Source of the DNA: Blastocatellia bacterium
Lineage (GTDB): Bacteria > Acidobacteriota > Blastocatellia > HR10
DNA length: 64,000 nucleotides
Direction: 5' to 3'
NCBI GenBank assembly: GCA_025055075.1
Contig: JANWYV010000015.1
Location: forward strand, 1 to 64,000
Of this stretch, positions 1 to 8,331 are shown piece after piece. The notes below the pieces were generated by a model. That model worked only from the letters and a program-made list of their open reading frames with translations, was not told the origin of the DNA and searched no databases. Position 1 is the first letter of the stretch. Each line of letters starts with the position of its first letter. A program made the position numbers and the translations under genes.

Positions 1-777
1 GCCGCGCTCGTCTATCTCTCCGAGGAGAGCGAAGTGGGGACCTGCTTCGGAGAGATAGCGACCGGCCAGACATCCGGCATAAGCAGCGCGCACGCGCCCG
101 TCATCGTCTCTGATCTCCGCATAGTGGTGGTAATGACCGAGCGCCGCGTAGGAGAATCCTTGCGCGAGCAATTCCCCGCGGGAGAACGGGGCGGTGAACA
201 ATTTGTCCTCCTCGAAGCGATCTCTCCCCGCATATTCGATCCACGAACCGTGAAAGAGGAGCACGCTCACCCGCGCCGGGGGGCGCGGGATCGGATTCCG
301 CAAAAGCCGCTCCTCGAGACGAACGTTCTCCAAGAACGCGCGTCCGGTGATGGTGACTTCGGAGCGCGCCGGATGGCGGATGGTCTCGAACTCAGAGGAC
401 CGAAAAATGTGGACGTTCTTCGGCCATGTGGGCAAGCCGCGGGCGCGCAGGACATCGCCGTTATACGGCGAGGTCGGCGAGTAGAAGTCGTGATTGCCGG
501 GAGCGATGAAGACGGGGATGGGATCGAGCGCGGCGAAGGCGTCGATCAACTGCGCGATGGTCTCGGCCGAGATCGTCTCATCGTCCCAGAGATCGCCGGG
601 GAGAAGGAGCGCTTCGACATCACGCTCGCGGGCGAGATGACAAGCCTTGCGCGCGGCCTCGGCGATCTCTCGAATCCGTTGCTCGCGTTTCTCCTTGGGC
701 CAGGCCAAGCGCGATCCCGTCAGTCGAGAGTCCAGATGGACGTCGGAGAACTGCAAGAAGCGAAACGTCGCGGCCAT
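1..777 (-). CDS. Mre11/SbcD-family metallophosphoesterase (DNA repair exonuclease), 3' end cut by window edge
   Basis: Reading the minus strand from the ATG at 777 gives 259 open codons running off the left edge without a stop, so the C-terminus is missing. The five calcineurin-type metal motifs appear in order: FSDVHLD near residue 10, GDLWDD near 70, GNHD near 97, LLFHGSW near 180 and GHYHHY near 221. This spacing fits the nuclease domain of SbcD/Mre11, which trims DNA ends and hairpins together with an SbcC/Rad50 ATPase. The ATG has a GAGGA-type ribosome site about 8 bases upstream. No SbcC is visible; it could lie beyond the edge. A stand-alone phosphoesterase of the YhaO type is the main alternative. 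Confidence 0.85.
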   Translation of the reverse strand, partial: MAATFRFLQFSDVHLDSRLTGSRLAWPKEKREQRIREIAEAARKACHLARERDVEALLLPGDLWDDETISAETIAQLIDAFAALDPIPVFIAPGNHDFYSPTSPYNGDVLRARGLPTWPKNVHIFRSSEFETIRHPARSEVTITGRAFLENVRLEERLLRNPIPRPPARVSVLLFHGSWIEYAGRDRFEEDKLFTAPFSRGELLAQGFSYAALGHYHHYAEIRDDDGRVRAAYAGCLAGRYLSEAGPHFALLGEIDERG

Positions 778-839
778 GTGGTTCGTCCTCGCTCATCTGA
801 TGCCCCATCCGCTGGAGGGGGGAGATTGGTGAGCGCCTC

Positions 840-2255
840 TCACTTCACGTTGAGATTGTAGGCCTTGATCTTGCTGTTGAGCGTCGTCGGATTCATGCCG
901 AGCAAGCGCGCGGCGCGGCTCTGATTGCCGCCGGTGAGCTCCAGGGCGCGCCGAATGAGGCGGATCTCGAACTTGGCGACCTCGTCGTAGAAGGAGATGC
1001 CTTGCGCGATCGGAATGTCGCGCACGAGATCCTCCGTCTTCAGGCGATGGAGGAAATCCTCGGCGGCGCGAGGATCGAGGATCTCATCGGGCAAGCAGTC
1101 GAGCGTGATCCGATCGCCGCGGGCGATGATGACGGCGCGCTCGATCACATTCTCTAACTCCCGCACATTGCCTGGCCACGGGTATTCTTCCAGCACGCGC
1201 AGCACCTCCGGATCCAGGTCGGTCGAGATGTTCCGATTGTTCTCGGCGTTGAATTTCCGGATGAAGTGCTGGGTGAGCGGCAGGATGTCCTCCTTCCGCT
1301 CGCGCAGCGGCGGCAGATGGATCGTGATGACGTTGAGGCGATAGAAGAGGTCCTCGCGGAAGCGACCTTCGCTCACGGCCTTTTTGAGATCAATGTTGGT
1401 CGCCGCGATGATCCGCACGTCCACCCGCCGCGTCGTCGTATCGCCGACGGGGGTGAATTCCCGTTCTTGGATGACGCGCAAGAGCTTGGCCTGAATGTCG
1501 AGGCTGATGTTGCCGATCTCATCCAGGAAGATGCTGCCGCCGTCGGCGATCTCGAAGCGCCCTTTCTTGGCGGCAATGGCGCCGGTGAAGGCGCCTTTGA
1601 CATGGCCGAAGAGATCGCTCTCCAGAAGCTCCGGGGAGACGTTGCTGCAATTGACGGCGACGAATTGCCCGGTCTCCGCGCGCGGGCTCATGAAGTGAAT
1701 GGCGCGCGCGATCAGCTCCTTGCCCGTTCCCGATTCCCCCTGGATGAGGACGGTCGAACGGGTGGGGGCCACTTGCGCGACGAGATCGAGCACCTTGCGC
1801 ATCTTCGGACTGCGGGCGATGATCTGACGCAGCGCTGAACCTTGACGCAGCGTCTGGCTCAAGATGCGGCGTTCTTCGTCCTTACGCCGACGACGGATGC
1901 CGGCCTCGACAATCTGCAGGATCTGATCGTTCTGGAACGGCTTGCGGATGCAATTGAACGCTCCCAATTGCCAGGCGGCCATTGCCGTCTCGAACGTCGC
2001 ATAGGCGGTGATGATGACGACGACAGCTTCCGGATCCACGCGCAAAAGCTCCTGCAGGGTCGCGATGCCCCCCATGCCGGGCATGGAGACGTCCAAAAGG
2101 ACGAGATCATATGGGCGCTCGCGGAACTTCTCTAATCCCTCTTCGCCCGTGCGCGCGACGTCCACCCGATACCCCTCGGCCGAGAGGAGGCTCTCCAGAA
2201 CATCGCGCATGACCTCCTCATCGTCAATGACCAGGATCGTGCCCTTGCGCCCCAT
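840..2255 (-). CDS. Sigma-54-dependent response regulator (NtrC/AtoC type)
   Basis: This 471-residue protein has a receiver domain (about 6-120, phosphoacceptor Asp55 in LLDVSMPG), an AAA+ sigma-54 activation domain (about 146-385; Walker A GESGTGKE at 173-180, the sigma-54-contacting loop GAFTGA at 221-226) and a C-terminal Fis-type helix-turn-helix (about 425-470). It should activate RpoN-dependent promoters when phosphorylated. The sensor kinase gene lies 66 bases upstream on the same strand, so the two form a classical two-component pair. No strong Shine-Dalgarno precedes the ATG, which suggests coupling to kinase translation. Target promoters are not evident in the window. Confidence 0.95.
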   Translation of the reverse strand: MGRKGTILVIDDEEVMRDVLESLLSAEGYRVDVARTGEEGLEKFRERPYDLVLLDVSMPGMGGIATLQELLRVDPEAVVVIITAYATFETAMAAWQLGAFNCIRKPFQNDQILQIVEAGIRRRRKDEERRILSQTLRQGSALRQIIARSPKMRKVLDLVAQVAPTRSTVLIQGESGTGKELIARAIHFMSPRAETGQFVAVNCSNVSPELLESDLFGHVKGAFTGAIAAKKGRFEIADGGSIFLDEIGNISLDIQAKLLRVIQEREFTPVGDTTTRRVDVRIIAATNIDLKKAVSEGRFREDLFYRLNVITIHLPPLRERKEDILPLTQHFIRKFNAENNRNISTDLDPEVLRVLEEYPWPGNVRELENVIERAVIIARGDRITLDCLPDEILDPRAAEDFLHRLKTEDLVRDIPIAQGISFYDEVAKFEIRLIRRALELTGGNQSRAARLLGMNPTTLNSKIKAYNLNVK

Positions 2256-2321
2256 AGCTTTCTAAATGCTAGCACAGAGGTTGGGGGTGAAGGAACGGAT
2301 GCGCGTCCGCGGTGGAAGGCC

Positions 2322-5237
2322 TCAATCTCCAGCCGCGGCCACGCGATCGAGGGGACGGAACGCCCGTTCCAGCGCCGGCAGCGCGATGGTGAAGCGCGTT
2401 CCTCGGCCCACCTGACTCTCGACGAAGATGCGCCCGGCGTGTTCCTGAATGATGCCGTAGCTGAGCGCCAGGCCCAAACCCGTTCCACGTCCCACGCCCT
2501 TGGTCGTGAAGAACGGATCGTAGATGCGAGTGATGTGCTCGGGCGGGATGCCCACGCCCGTGTCTTCGACATCCACGCAAACCTGACCATTGCTCACGTA
2601 GGCGGCCAGCGTGAGCCGCCCTCCCTCGGGCATCGCATCGCGGGCGTTCAAGATGAGGTTCATGAAGACCTGCTGCAACTTCGTCGCGTCGCCGAGGATT
2701 GGCGGGAGCTCCTCGGGGTATCGCTTCACCACCTCGATGCGCGTATTGCGCAACTGCGGCTCCAAAAGCTGGAGCGTATCATCGAGGACCTTGCGGATAT
2801 CGAGTTCGCTGACGGTCGGCCGCTCCATGCGGGCGAAGTTGAGCAGATTCTGGACGATCTGTGAAGCCCGCAGCACTTGCGTCTCGATCTTCTCCAGAAG
2901 CGAGCGGCGCGGATCATCGGCCGAGAATTGCTTGAGCAACATCTGCGTGTAACTGGAGATGCCGGCCAACGGAGTGTTCACCTCGTGCGCGATGCCGGCG
3001 GCCAGCAAGCCCAACGAGGAGAGCTTCTCGCGTTGCTGCAGCTGCTCTTCCAGCCGCACCCGATGCGTCATGTCTTCGAGCACGAGCAACGATCCCGATG
3101 GCTCCCCTGAGCGCATCCACAGCGGCACGATCGAGACGTTGAGCACCAGATCGCGCTCGCGATCCGCGCGCCATCGGAATTTGTAAATGTTCCGTGCTTC
3201 GGGCACTGCCCATCCATAGGGCCGCGTGACGTCGTGCAGGGCGCGAATCAGATCGGCGTCCAGAAGCGTCTCGATCGGACGATCGAGCGCCTGCGGCCGC
3301 GCGATCCCCAGCAATTCTTCCGCCGCTGAGTTCCACATCGTGACGCGCCCCTCGGGCGTGAGCGCGATGATCCCCACGTTGATGGATTCGATGATGCTCT
3401 CGCTGAAGTCCTTCAGATGCGCCAATTCGGCCGCGCGCTTGGCCTGCTCGCGATAGAGGAGACTGTTCTCAATGGCGATGGCGACGTAGCCGGAGATGAC
3501 GCGGAGCAGCTTCACCTCTTCCGAGGTCAAGAGCGGCGCATCGAGCGGCCGACCAAGGGCCAGAATCGCAATCGCGCGCTCATGAATCGAGCACGGGACG
3601 AAATACTGCAAATCATCCACGCCGCGCGCGAAGGTGTCCGGAAGCCAAGGCATCACATCGCGCGCGAGGACGCCCCCAGGACCGCTCTCCGCGCAGACGA
3701 TTCGTCCGAAATCTTGCGGTAGCTGCAACTCGCTCTCTCGCACGCCGTGCGAGCGCGCCAGGCGATAGCCAGCCGGGGCCTCGGCATCTTCGATGAAGAT
3801 GGCGACCTTCTCCACGGCGAAGGCCCGCCGCACCCATTCGACCGTCTGCTCCAGAAGAGCGGAGAGGTCCGTCGTCGCCGAGATCGTCCGGATGAACGCA
3901 TCGAGATTGCGACGGGCGCTGTACCGCTCGCCATAAAAGAGCCGGTCCATGCGTTCCATGAGCCAATTCTTGATCGGAGCGAAGAGCATGGCGATGGCGA
4001 GCACGCCACTGACGGTGACCGCTTGCAAGACCCAGCTCGGAGCATTCGGCACAAGCGCCGTGATGAGCGCCGCCCCTTTCCCAATGAGGATCAAGTAAAC
4101 GCCGGCCACCGATGCCGTCGCCAGGAAGTGGACGAAGCTGCGGCGCACGATCACGTCCACGTCCATCAGCCGATACCGCACAATCGAATACCCGAATGAA
4201 AGCGGGATGAGGATGAGCGGCCCGATGGCCAAGGCTTCCACGAGCGGCGAGACGGTGGACGCGGTGAAGTAGGTGTACAGTTCGTAAGCCGTGAAGGGAA
4301 CGATGCTGACGCCCAATCCCCAAACGATCCACTTCATCTGCTGACGCAGGAGGGGCGTCTCAGCCTTCAGGAATGTTCGGAACAGAAGACCTCCGCCGGC
4401 GAGGAAGCAGACGATGAACTGTACGAGCGCTGCCGCGTCCAAGCGCGCGCGCAGTCGCAGCACCGATTCGCTCTGCGGTCGCCAACCGACGGCTAGCGCG
4501 ATCTCCAAGGCCAGGAGAATCACGGCCGGCACGTAGAGCGCGACGGTGACAGCACGCCGTCGCGCGACGATCTGTCGCCTCAAGGGAAAGAGCGCTGCGA
4601 AGTGCAGAAAGAGCGGAGCCAGCAGCAGGAGCGCGGCGTTATCCGTGAGGAAGATGATCCGATCTAGGCGATCGAACGTCTCCGTGAAGCTGTAAAAGTG
4701 CACGACGAAGGCCATCAGGCAGATCCCGTAAAAATGGCGCACATACGGCGCCGATCCTTGCCGGAGTAGCACGTAGAGTCCGATCACCAGGTAGACCAGA
4801 CCAATGGCTGCCAGATACAGTCCTCGCCCAAGCTTCTGCGGCTTGGCCACTAACTCGGGGATATCCGCTGCCCACGTCGAACGATCCCCGTAGACGTTCT
4901 CCCGTTCGAGCGCATACGAGATCGGCGCACCGACGCCAGCCGCCTCCAGATAGATCTGCACATCGCTGGCGCGCGCGATGGCATCAAACGGGGCTTCCCC
5001 ATTCAGGCTGATCCCCACCAGATAATCGCCCTGGCGAACTCCGGCCCGCGCTGCTGGTCCTTGCGGGTCCACGACAGCGGCCACGACGCCACGAGGGGAA
5101 TCCGCCCAGATTACTCCGTCGTATGGAATTTGGGGACGTTGAAGGCGAGAGTGGAGGTTGAGGGTCCCCAGCAGGACCAATGCGCCGGTCACAAGCAGGA
5201 GGAATATCGTTTGTCGGCTCAACCTCCTCGGCATCAT
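2322..5237 (-). CDS. Membrane sensor histidine kinase with PDZ, multi-TM, GAF and PAS domains
   Basis: 971 residues from the ATG at 5237; an upstream in-frame TTG at 5255 is also possible, and neither start has a clear ribosome site. Order: one membrane helix (about 5-25), a probably extracytoplasmic PDZ domain (about 35-110, with the GVRQGDYLVGI core), a multi-helix membrane block (about 140-365), GAF (about 430-590), PAS (about 605-725), HisKA with the phosphorylated histidine at 751 (AGIAHEVNTPLAG), and HATPase_c with NLILNARDA, DTGVGIP and GTGLGLAL boxes (about 845-960). It should autophosphorylate and pass phosphate to the adjacent sigma-54 regulator. The PDZ between the first helix and the membrane block may sense peptides or misfolded envelope proteins (inference). 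Confidence 0.93.
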   Translation of the reverse strand: MMPRRLSRQTIFLLLVTGALVLLGTLNLHSRLQRPQIPYDGVIWADSPRGVVAAVVDPQGPAARAGVRQGDYLVGISLNGEAPFDAIARASDVQIYLEAAGVGAPISYALERENVYGDRSTWAADIPELVAKPQKLGRGLYLAAIGLVYLVIGLYVLLRQGSAPYVRHFYGICLMAFVVHFYSFTETFDRLDRIIFLTDNAALLLLAPLFLHFAALFPLRRQIVARRRAVTVALYVPAVILLALEIALAVGWRPQSESVLRLRARLDAAALVQFIVCFLAGGGLLFRTFLKAETPLLRQQMKWIVWGLGVSIVPFTAYELYTYFTASTVSPLVEALAIGPLILIPLSFGYSIVRYRLMDVDVIVRRSFVHFLATASVAGVYLILIGKGAALITALVPNAPSWVLQAVTVSGVLAIAMLFAPIKNWLMERMDRLFYGERYSARRNLDAFIRTISATTDLSALLEQTVEWVRRAFAVEKVAIFIEDAEAPAGYRLARSHGVRESELQLPQDFGRIVCAESGPGGVLARDVMPWLPDTFARGVDDLQYFVPCSIHERAIAILALGRPLDAPLLTSEEVKLLRVISGYVAIAIENSLLYREQAKRAAELAHLKDFSESIIESINVGIIALTPEGRVTMWNSAAEELLGIARPQALDRPIETLLDADLIRALHDVTRPYGWAVPEARNIYKFRWRADRERDLVLNVSIVPLWMRSGEPSGSLLVLEDMTHRVRLEEQLQQREKLSSLGLLAAGIAHEVNTPLAGISSYTQMLLKQFSADDPRRSLLEKIETQVLRASQIVQNLLNFARMERPTVSELDIRKVLDDTLQLLEPQLRNTRIEVVKRYPEELPPILGDATKLQQVFMNLILNARDAMPEGGRLTLAAYVSNGQVCVDVEDTGVGIPPEHITRIYDPFFTTKGVGRGTGLGLALSYGIIQEHAGRIFVESQVGRGTRFTIALPALERAFRPLDRVAAAGD

Positions 5238-5444
5238 CGTCGTTGATGTAAGCAAGTGGCGTTCCGCAGCAAGGTGATGGAGAGTAAGCGCCGGATTTTC
5301 AGGCGATTTCCAGGAAGTCGCTCACGAAGCGCCCTCCACGAAACCTCCATTTTTTCGGAAGCTCCTTCCAGATTTTCGGACGTCCTCACACGATCATGCT
5401 TCAGACCATTCATGGCGACGATTCGGGCTGTGCGAACTCCTGGC

Positions 5445-7133
5445 TCAGAATCGCACGGCGAGGCTGCCTCGGATCAGGCGCGGAGCGCGAACGAGGACGG
5501 GGGTGTTCCCGTCAGCATGCGCGTTGTGAGCCCAAGCGATGATGTTGCGCGCCTCGATGATCGCCTCCCATCGGCCGGGCAGGAAAGCAACGGTGGGGAG
5601 CTGCTGCGCGATGACCAGCGTCAATCCGGGATCCACAAGCGGCAAGCTGGGGACGCCCTCTTCCAGTGGCTTCTCCCAAAGCGGGGCGATTAGAAGCGAC
5701 AGGACCTCCGGCGAGAGGTTGTAGAACGGGTCGGATTCGATCCATCCCCGTCCCGCGCGAAAGTGAGCGATCAGCCGCGTGCGCGTGCGCGCGAACATCG
5801 CGTCTACACGTCCGGCGAGCACGTGGAAGTCCCCTTGGGCGAACGTCCCGAACACTTCAGCCGGATGGGCGCGCCTATGGCCGAATGCGTAACCGACGGT
5901 CGTCTTCACAGCTCCTCCCAAAGCGCGAGTGTAGAGGACGCGAATCCCCTGTTGGGATTCGCGCTCGCACGGATTCCCATCGCGAGTCTCTCGCGTGGCG
6001 GAGGGAAAGGCCTCGTGCGTGGGAGTCGCGCTCTGAAAGACAGCGATCTCGATCATCTGGTGCTCTCCAAGAACGCGCTCGACGCCAACCTGCCAATGAT
6101 GCCCCTCGTCTCCAACGTGGCCATCGTTTCGAACCTGAGGAAGGATCGGGTATGGGGCGAGAAGCATCGGCCCGCCGTGCGTGAGATCGGTCTGCGCCTC
6201 TTGGATGGTGAAGGGGAGGAAGTTCGCTTTGATGCGCGTACGGTCAGTGGCATTCCATCGAACGCCGAATCGCGGAGCAGCATCCCAAAAGGTGTGACCG
6301 CGAGCAGTCGTCCGCTGTACATCAACCCCACCGATGAGCGAGAGCTCAGGGAGAAGATGCCACCGATCAGCGACCCGAAGCTCCAAACGCCGCGCTTTAG
6401 CCGTTCGTGGCGCTTCCAACGCCGCCTGCCAATCGGTCACGGCGATCACCGTCTTCAGGTGATGCGCCGCACGGGGCCTGGCGAGGACTCCCATCTCCCA
6501 TCGCCCAGGATGCCCCCCAAGCCCATTGGTCTGAGCCGCCACTCCGAGTTCGAGCCAGGGGCCCAGCCCTTGCGAGAACGCGAGATTCATCGTGCTGCCC
6601 GCTGAGCGGCGTTGAGAGAACCCGCTGGCGATGACTACCTGTCCGCGCCATCGTCCATCGGGATTCCGAACCATGAAGCGCTCTTCCCTCTCTCCGTTCT
6701 TATTGAAGCGAAGCACCGGACGGCGCGAGGCGCGGACAGCCCATCGGTAGTCATCGCGATCTTCGCGTTGCTCGGCCAACGTCTGCGTCCGTCGCAGCTC
6801 GAAATCGATGCTGAGGAGGACGTGCGGCTTGATCTCGACGACCTGCGCGACGGGGAGGAATCCTCGCGCTTCCGCGCGGATGCGATAGATCCCCGGCGTC
6901 AGCTTCTTCACGAGATATTTCCCCGCCATGTCCGTGCGTGAAGTCTTCACGGGCTGACTCGGGGCATCGGCTGGGAGCAGACGCACGACTGCTCCGATGA
7001 TTGGATTTCCCACTTCATCCAAGACGAGCCCAGTGATGCCCCCAGAGGGACGCCCTTGTGAGAACGCGCTTTCGGATACCCCCCATAAGGCGAGTAACAG
7101 AACCAAAGCGGTGGGCGATGATTTCCTTCGCAT
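5445..7133 (-). CDS. Outer-membrane beta-barrel protein with carboxypeptidase-regulatory-like domain
   Basis: 562 residues starting at the ATG at 7133, preceded by a strong GAGGAGGGG site. A signal peptide (about 1-26, ending in ESAFSQ) leads into a carboxypeptidase D regulatory-like fold (about 30-105: ITGLVLDEVGNPIIGAVVRL, GKYLVKKLTPGIYRIRAE), then a region rich in alternating hydrophobic strands ending in a C-terminal aromatic (SLAVRF), as expected for an outer-membrane barrel. The TonB plug domain is not recognisable, and the length is well below that of full TonB-dependent receptors. It may be a reduced relative of them or another porin-like protein; no substrate can be named. Confidence 0.72.
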   Translation of the reverse strand: MRRKSSPTALVLLLALWGVSESAFSQGRPSGGITGLVLDEVGNPIIGAVVRLLPADAPSQPVKTSRTDMAGKYLVKKLTPGIYRIRAEARGFLPVAQVVEIKPHVLLSIDFELRRTQTLAEQREDRDDYRWAVRASRRPVLRFNKNGEREERFMVRNPDGRWRGQVVIASGFSQRRSAGSTMNLAFSQGLGPWLELGVAAQTNGLGGHPGRWEMGVLARPRAAHHLKTVIAVTDWQAALEAPRTAKARRLELRVADRWHLLPELSLIGGVDVQRTTARGHTFWDAAPRFGVRWNATDRTRIKANFLPFTIQEAQTDLTHGGPMLLAPYPILPQVRNDGHVGDEGHHWQVGVERVLGEHQMIEIAVFQSATPTHEAFPSATRETRDGNPCERESQQGIRVLYTRALGGAVKTTVGYAFGHRRAHPAEVFGTFAQGDFHVLAGRVDAMFARTRTRLIAHFRAGRGWIESDPFYNLSPEVLSLLIAPLWEKPLEEGVPSLPLVDPGLTLVIAQQLPTVAFLPGRWEAIIEARNIIAWAHNAHADGNTPVLVRAPRLIRGSLAVRF

Positions 7134-7342
7134 ATTCCCCCCTCCTCGTATCCCCATTTGTCTTCGAGGAGATCGTCGGTGCACACAGTCGCGCAGGCCC
7201 TTAGCGAAGGCAGAAAACAGGTGCCGCGTTCGGTTTCGGTTGGCCGTCATAGCCGGTGACATTGTGCCCAAGAGGCGCGCCTTCTGTCAAGCGCCGAGCT
7301 GACCGAGACCAATCGCGCGGATGAACCCCCTCTGTCCCCACC

Positions 7343-7756
7343 TCATGGCCAGCGGGTTTGATAATGGCACTCCGCGCAGTAGGTGATGAGGCGTCCGAAG
7401 AGCATCACGGTGAGCATCGCATCCTTCCGATCGGCTTGGTTCTTCACCGACTGCGTGTCGCGCGCCAGATTGCGCGAGATGTTCGCCAGATCAGCGTTGG
7501 TCTCTAACTTCGCGTATTCCTCGGCGAGCCGGATGAGAGCCGCTGCTTGTGCGCTCAATTCCTGGAAATCGGCGTCGGTGAATTTCGCTTCGACGGCGCC
7601 CGTGTAGATCTTGGCGTGCAAGGCGCGATAGACCTGTCCCATCTCGATCATGTTCTCCTTCTTCGAGCGCTGCCGCGGCGCCTCCGCCCGATGTGAGAGG
7701 CCAAGCAGCACACCGAGGGCGAGTATCCCGACCACGATCCCCCCAATCCCCTTCAT
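7343..7756 (-). CDS. Secreted one-heme c-type cytochrome with C-terminal CxxCH
   Basis: 137 residues. The ATG at 7756 is 8 bases after a GGGAGG site; an in-frame ATG at 7762 is too close to it. Residues 1-26 form a signal peptide (hydrophobic core then SHRAEA). The mature part is largely alpha-helical and ends with CAECH (Cys127, Cys130, His131) six residues before the stop, the layout of class II (cytochrome c'-like) cytochromes, where the heme site sits in the last helix. It probably works in periplasmic electron transfer or gas binding. A divergent ferredoxin gene begins 174 bases away. Partner proteins are not visible. Confidence 0.75.
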   Translation of the reverse strand: MKGIGGIVVGILALGVLLGLSHRAEAPRQRSKKENMIEMGQVYRALHAKIYTGAVEAKFTDADFQELSAQAAALIRLAEEYAKLETNADLANISRNLARDTQSVKNQADRKDAMLTVMLFGRLITYCAECHYQTRWP

Positions 7757-7795
7757 GTCCATTCCCTCCCGCTGTGGGGTGTCCGTTCGCGAGCT

Positions 7796-7804
7796 AGTGT
7801 AGCA
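7796..7804 (-). promoter_or_regulatory. Extended -10 promoter candidate for the cytochrome gene
   Basis: On the minus strand TGC-TACACT lies 39 bases before the cytochrome ATG. It matches an extended -10 (TGN-TANANT) but has no good -35. Confidence 0.35.
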
Positions 7805-7864
7805 CACCCGACGGGCTTTCCCCGAAAGATCTTCTTCCGTGGCCGAGCCCCGGCGACCTCGCCC

Positions 7865-7893
7865 TTGCCAGAGCGAGCGAAATCGGGTATAAC
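7865..7893 (+). promoter_or_regulatory. Sigma-70 promoter of the ferredoxin gene
   Basis: TTGCCA (7865-7870), a 17-base spacer and TATAAC (7888-7893) each match consensus at 5 of 6 bases and lie 37 bases before the ferredoxin ATG. Confidence 0.65.
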
Positions 7894-7930
7894 GAAACGC
7901 TTCGAGTTTCGATCGCGTGGAGGGAGATGT

Positions 7931-8236
7931 ATGGCCTATACCATCGCAGAACCGTGCATCGGAACCAAGGATACGGCGTGCGTGGATGTCTGCCCGGTGG
8001 ATTGCATTCATCCGGGGAAGAACGAGCCGGGATACGACATCGTCGAGCAGCTCTACATCAATCCGGAGGAATGTATCGACTGCGGCGCGTGTGTGCCCGC
8101 CTGTCCCGTAGAGGCGATCTTCCCCAACGACGAAGTTCCCGAGAAGTGGGCCTTCTACATCGAGAAGAACGCCGATTACTACGCGCTCTCGGCGGCGGAA
8201 TTTCAAGCCAAATGGAACTCGCCGAAGCCCGAGTGA
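7931..8236 (+). CDS. fdxA: 7Fe (3Fe-4S/4Fe-4S) ferredoxin
   Basis: 101 residues; the ATG at 7931 follows GGAGGGAGATGT. Cysteines 9, 17 and 21 (first binding segment, with Cys25) and Cys48, 51, 54 and 58 (CIDCGACVPACP) reproduce the two-cluster pattern of seven-iron ferredoxins of the FdxA type: one 3Fe-4S and one 4Fe-4S centre. It is a small cytosolic electron carrier; partners such as pyruvate ferredoxin oxidoreductase are not in the window. It has its own promoter and a following hairpin terminator, so it is monocistronic. Confidence 0.92.
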   Translation: MAYTIAEPCIGTKDTACVDVCPVDCIHPGKNEPGYDIVEQLYINPEECIDCGACVPACPVEAIFPNDEVPEKWAFYIEKNADYYALSAAEFQAKWNSPKPE

Positions 8237-8281
8237 GCGGGCGCGCGCCGTCATCGAAGGAGCAACGAGAACACACCAACG

Positions 8282-8320
8282 AACCTCTCTGAGCGATGCT
8301 CGCCAGAGAGGTTTCGACTT
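8282..8320. terminator. Hairpin terminator between the convergent ferredoxin and dockerin genes
   Basis: AACCTCTCTG (8282-8291) pairs perfectly with CAGAGAGGTT (8304-8313), with an inner GCGA/TCGC stem and a pyrimidine-rich tail. It ends the ferredoxin transcript and may serve the convergent operon too. Confidence 0.7.
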
Positions 8321-8331
8321 CTCTTTGTTGT

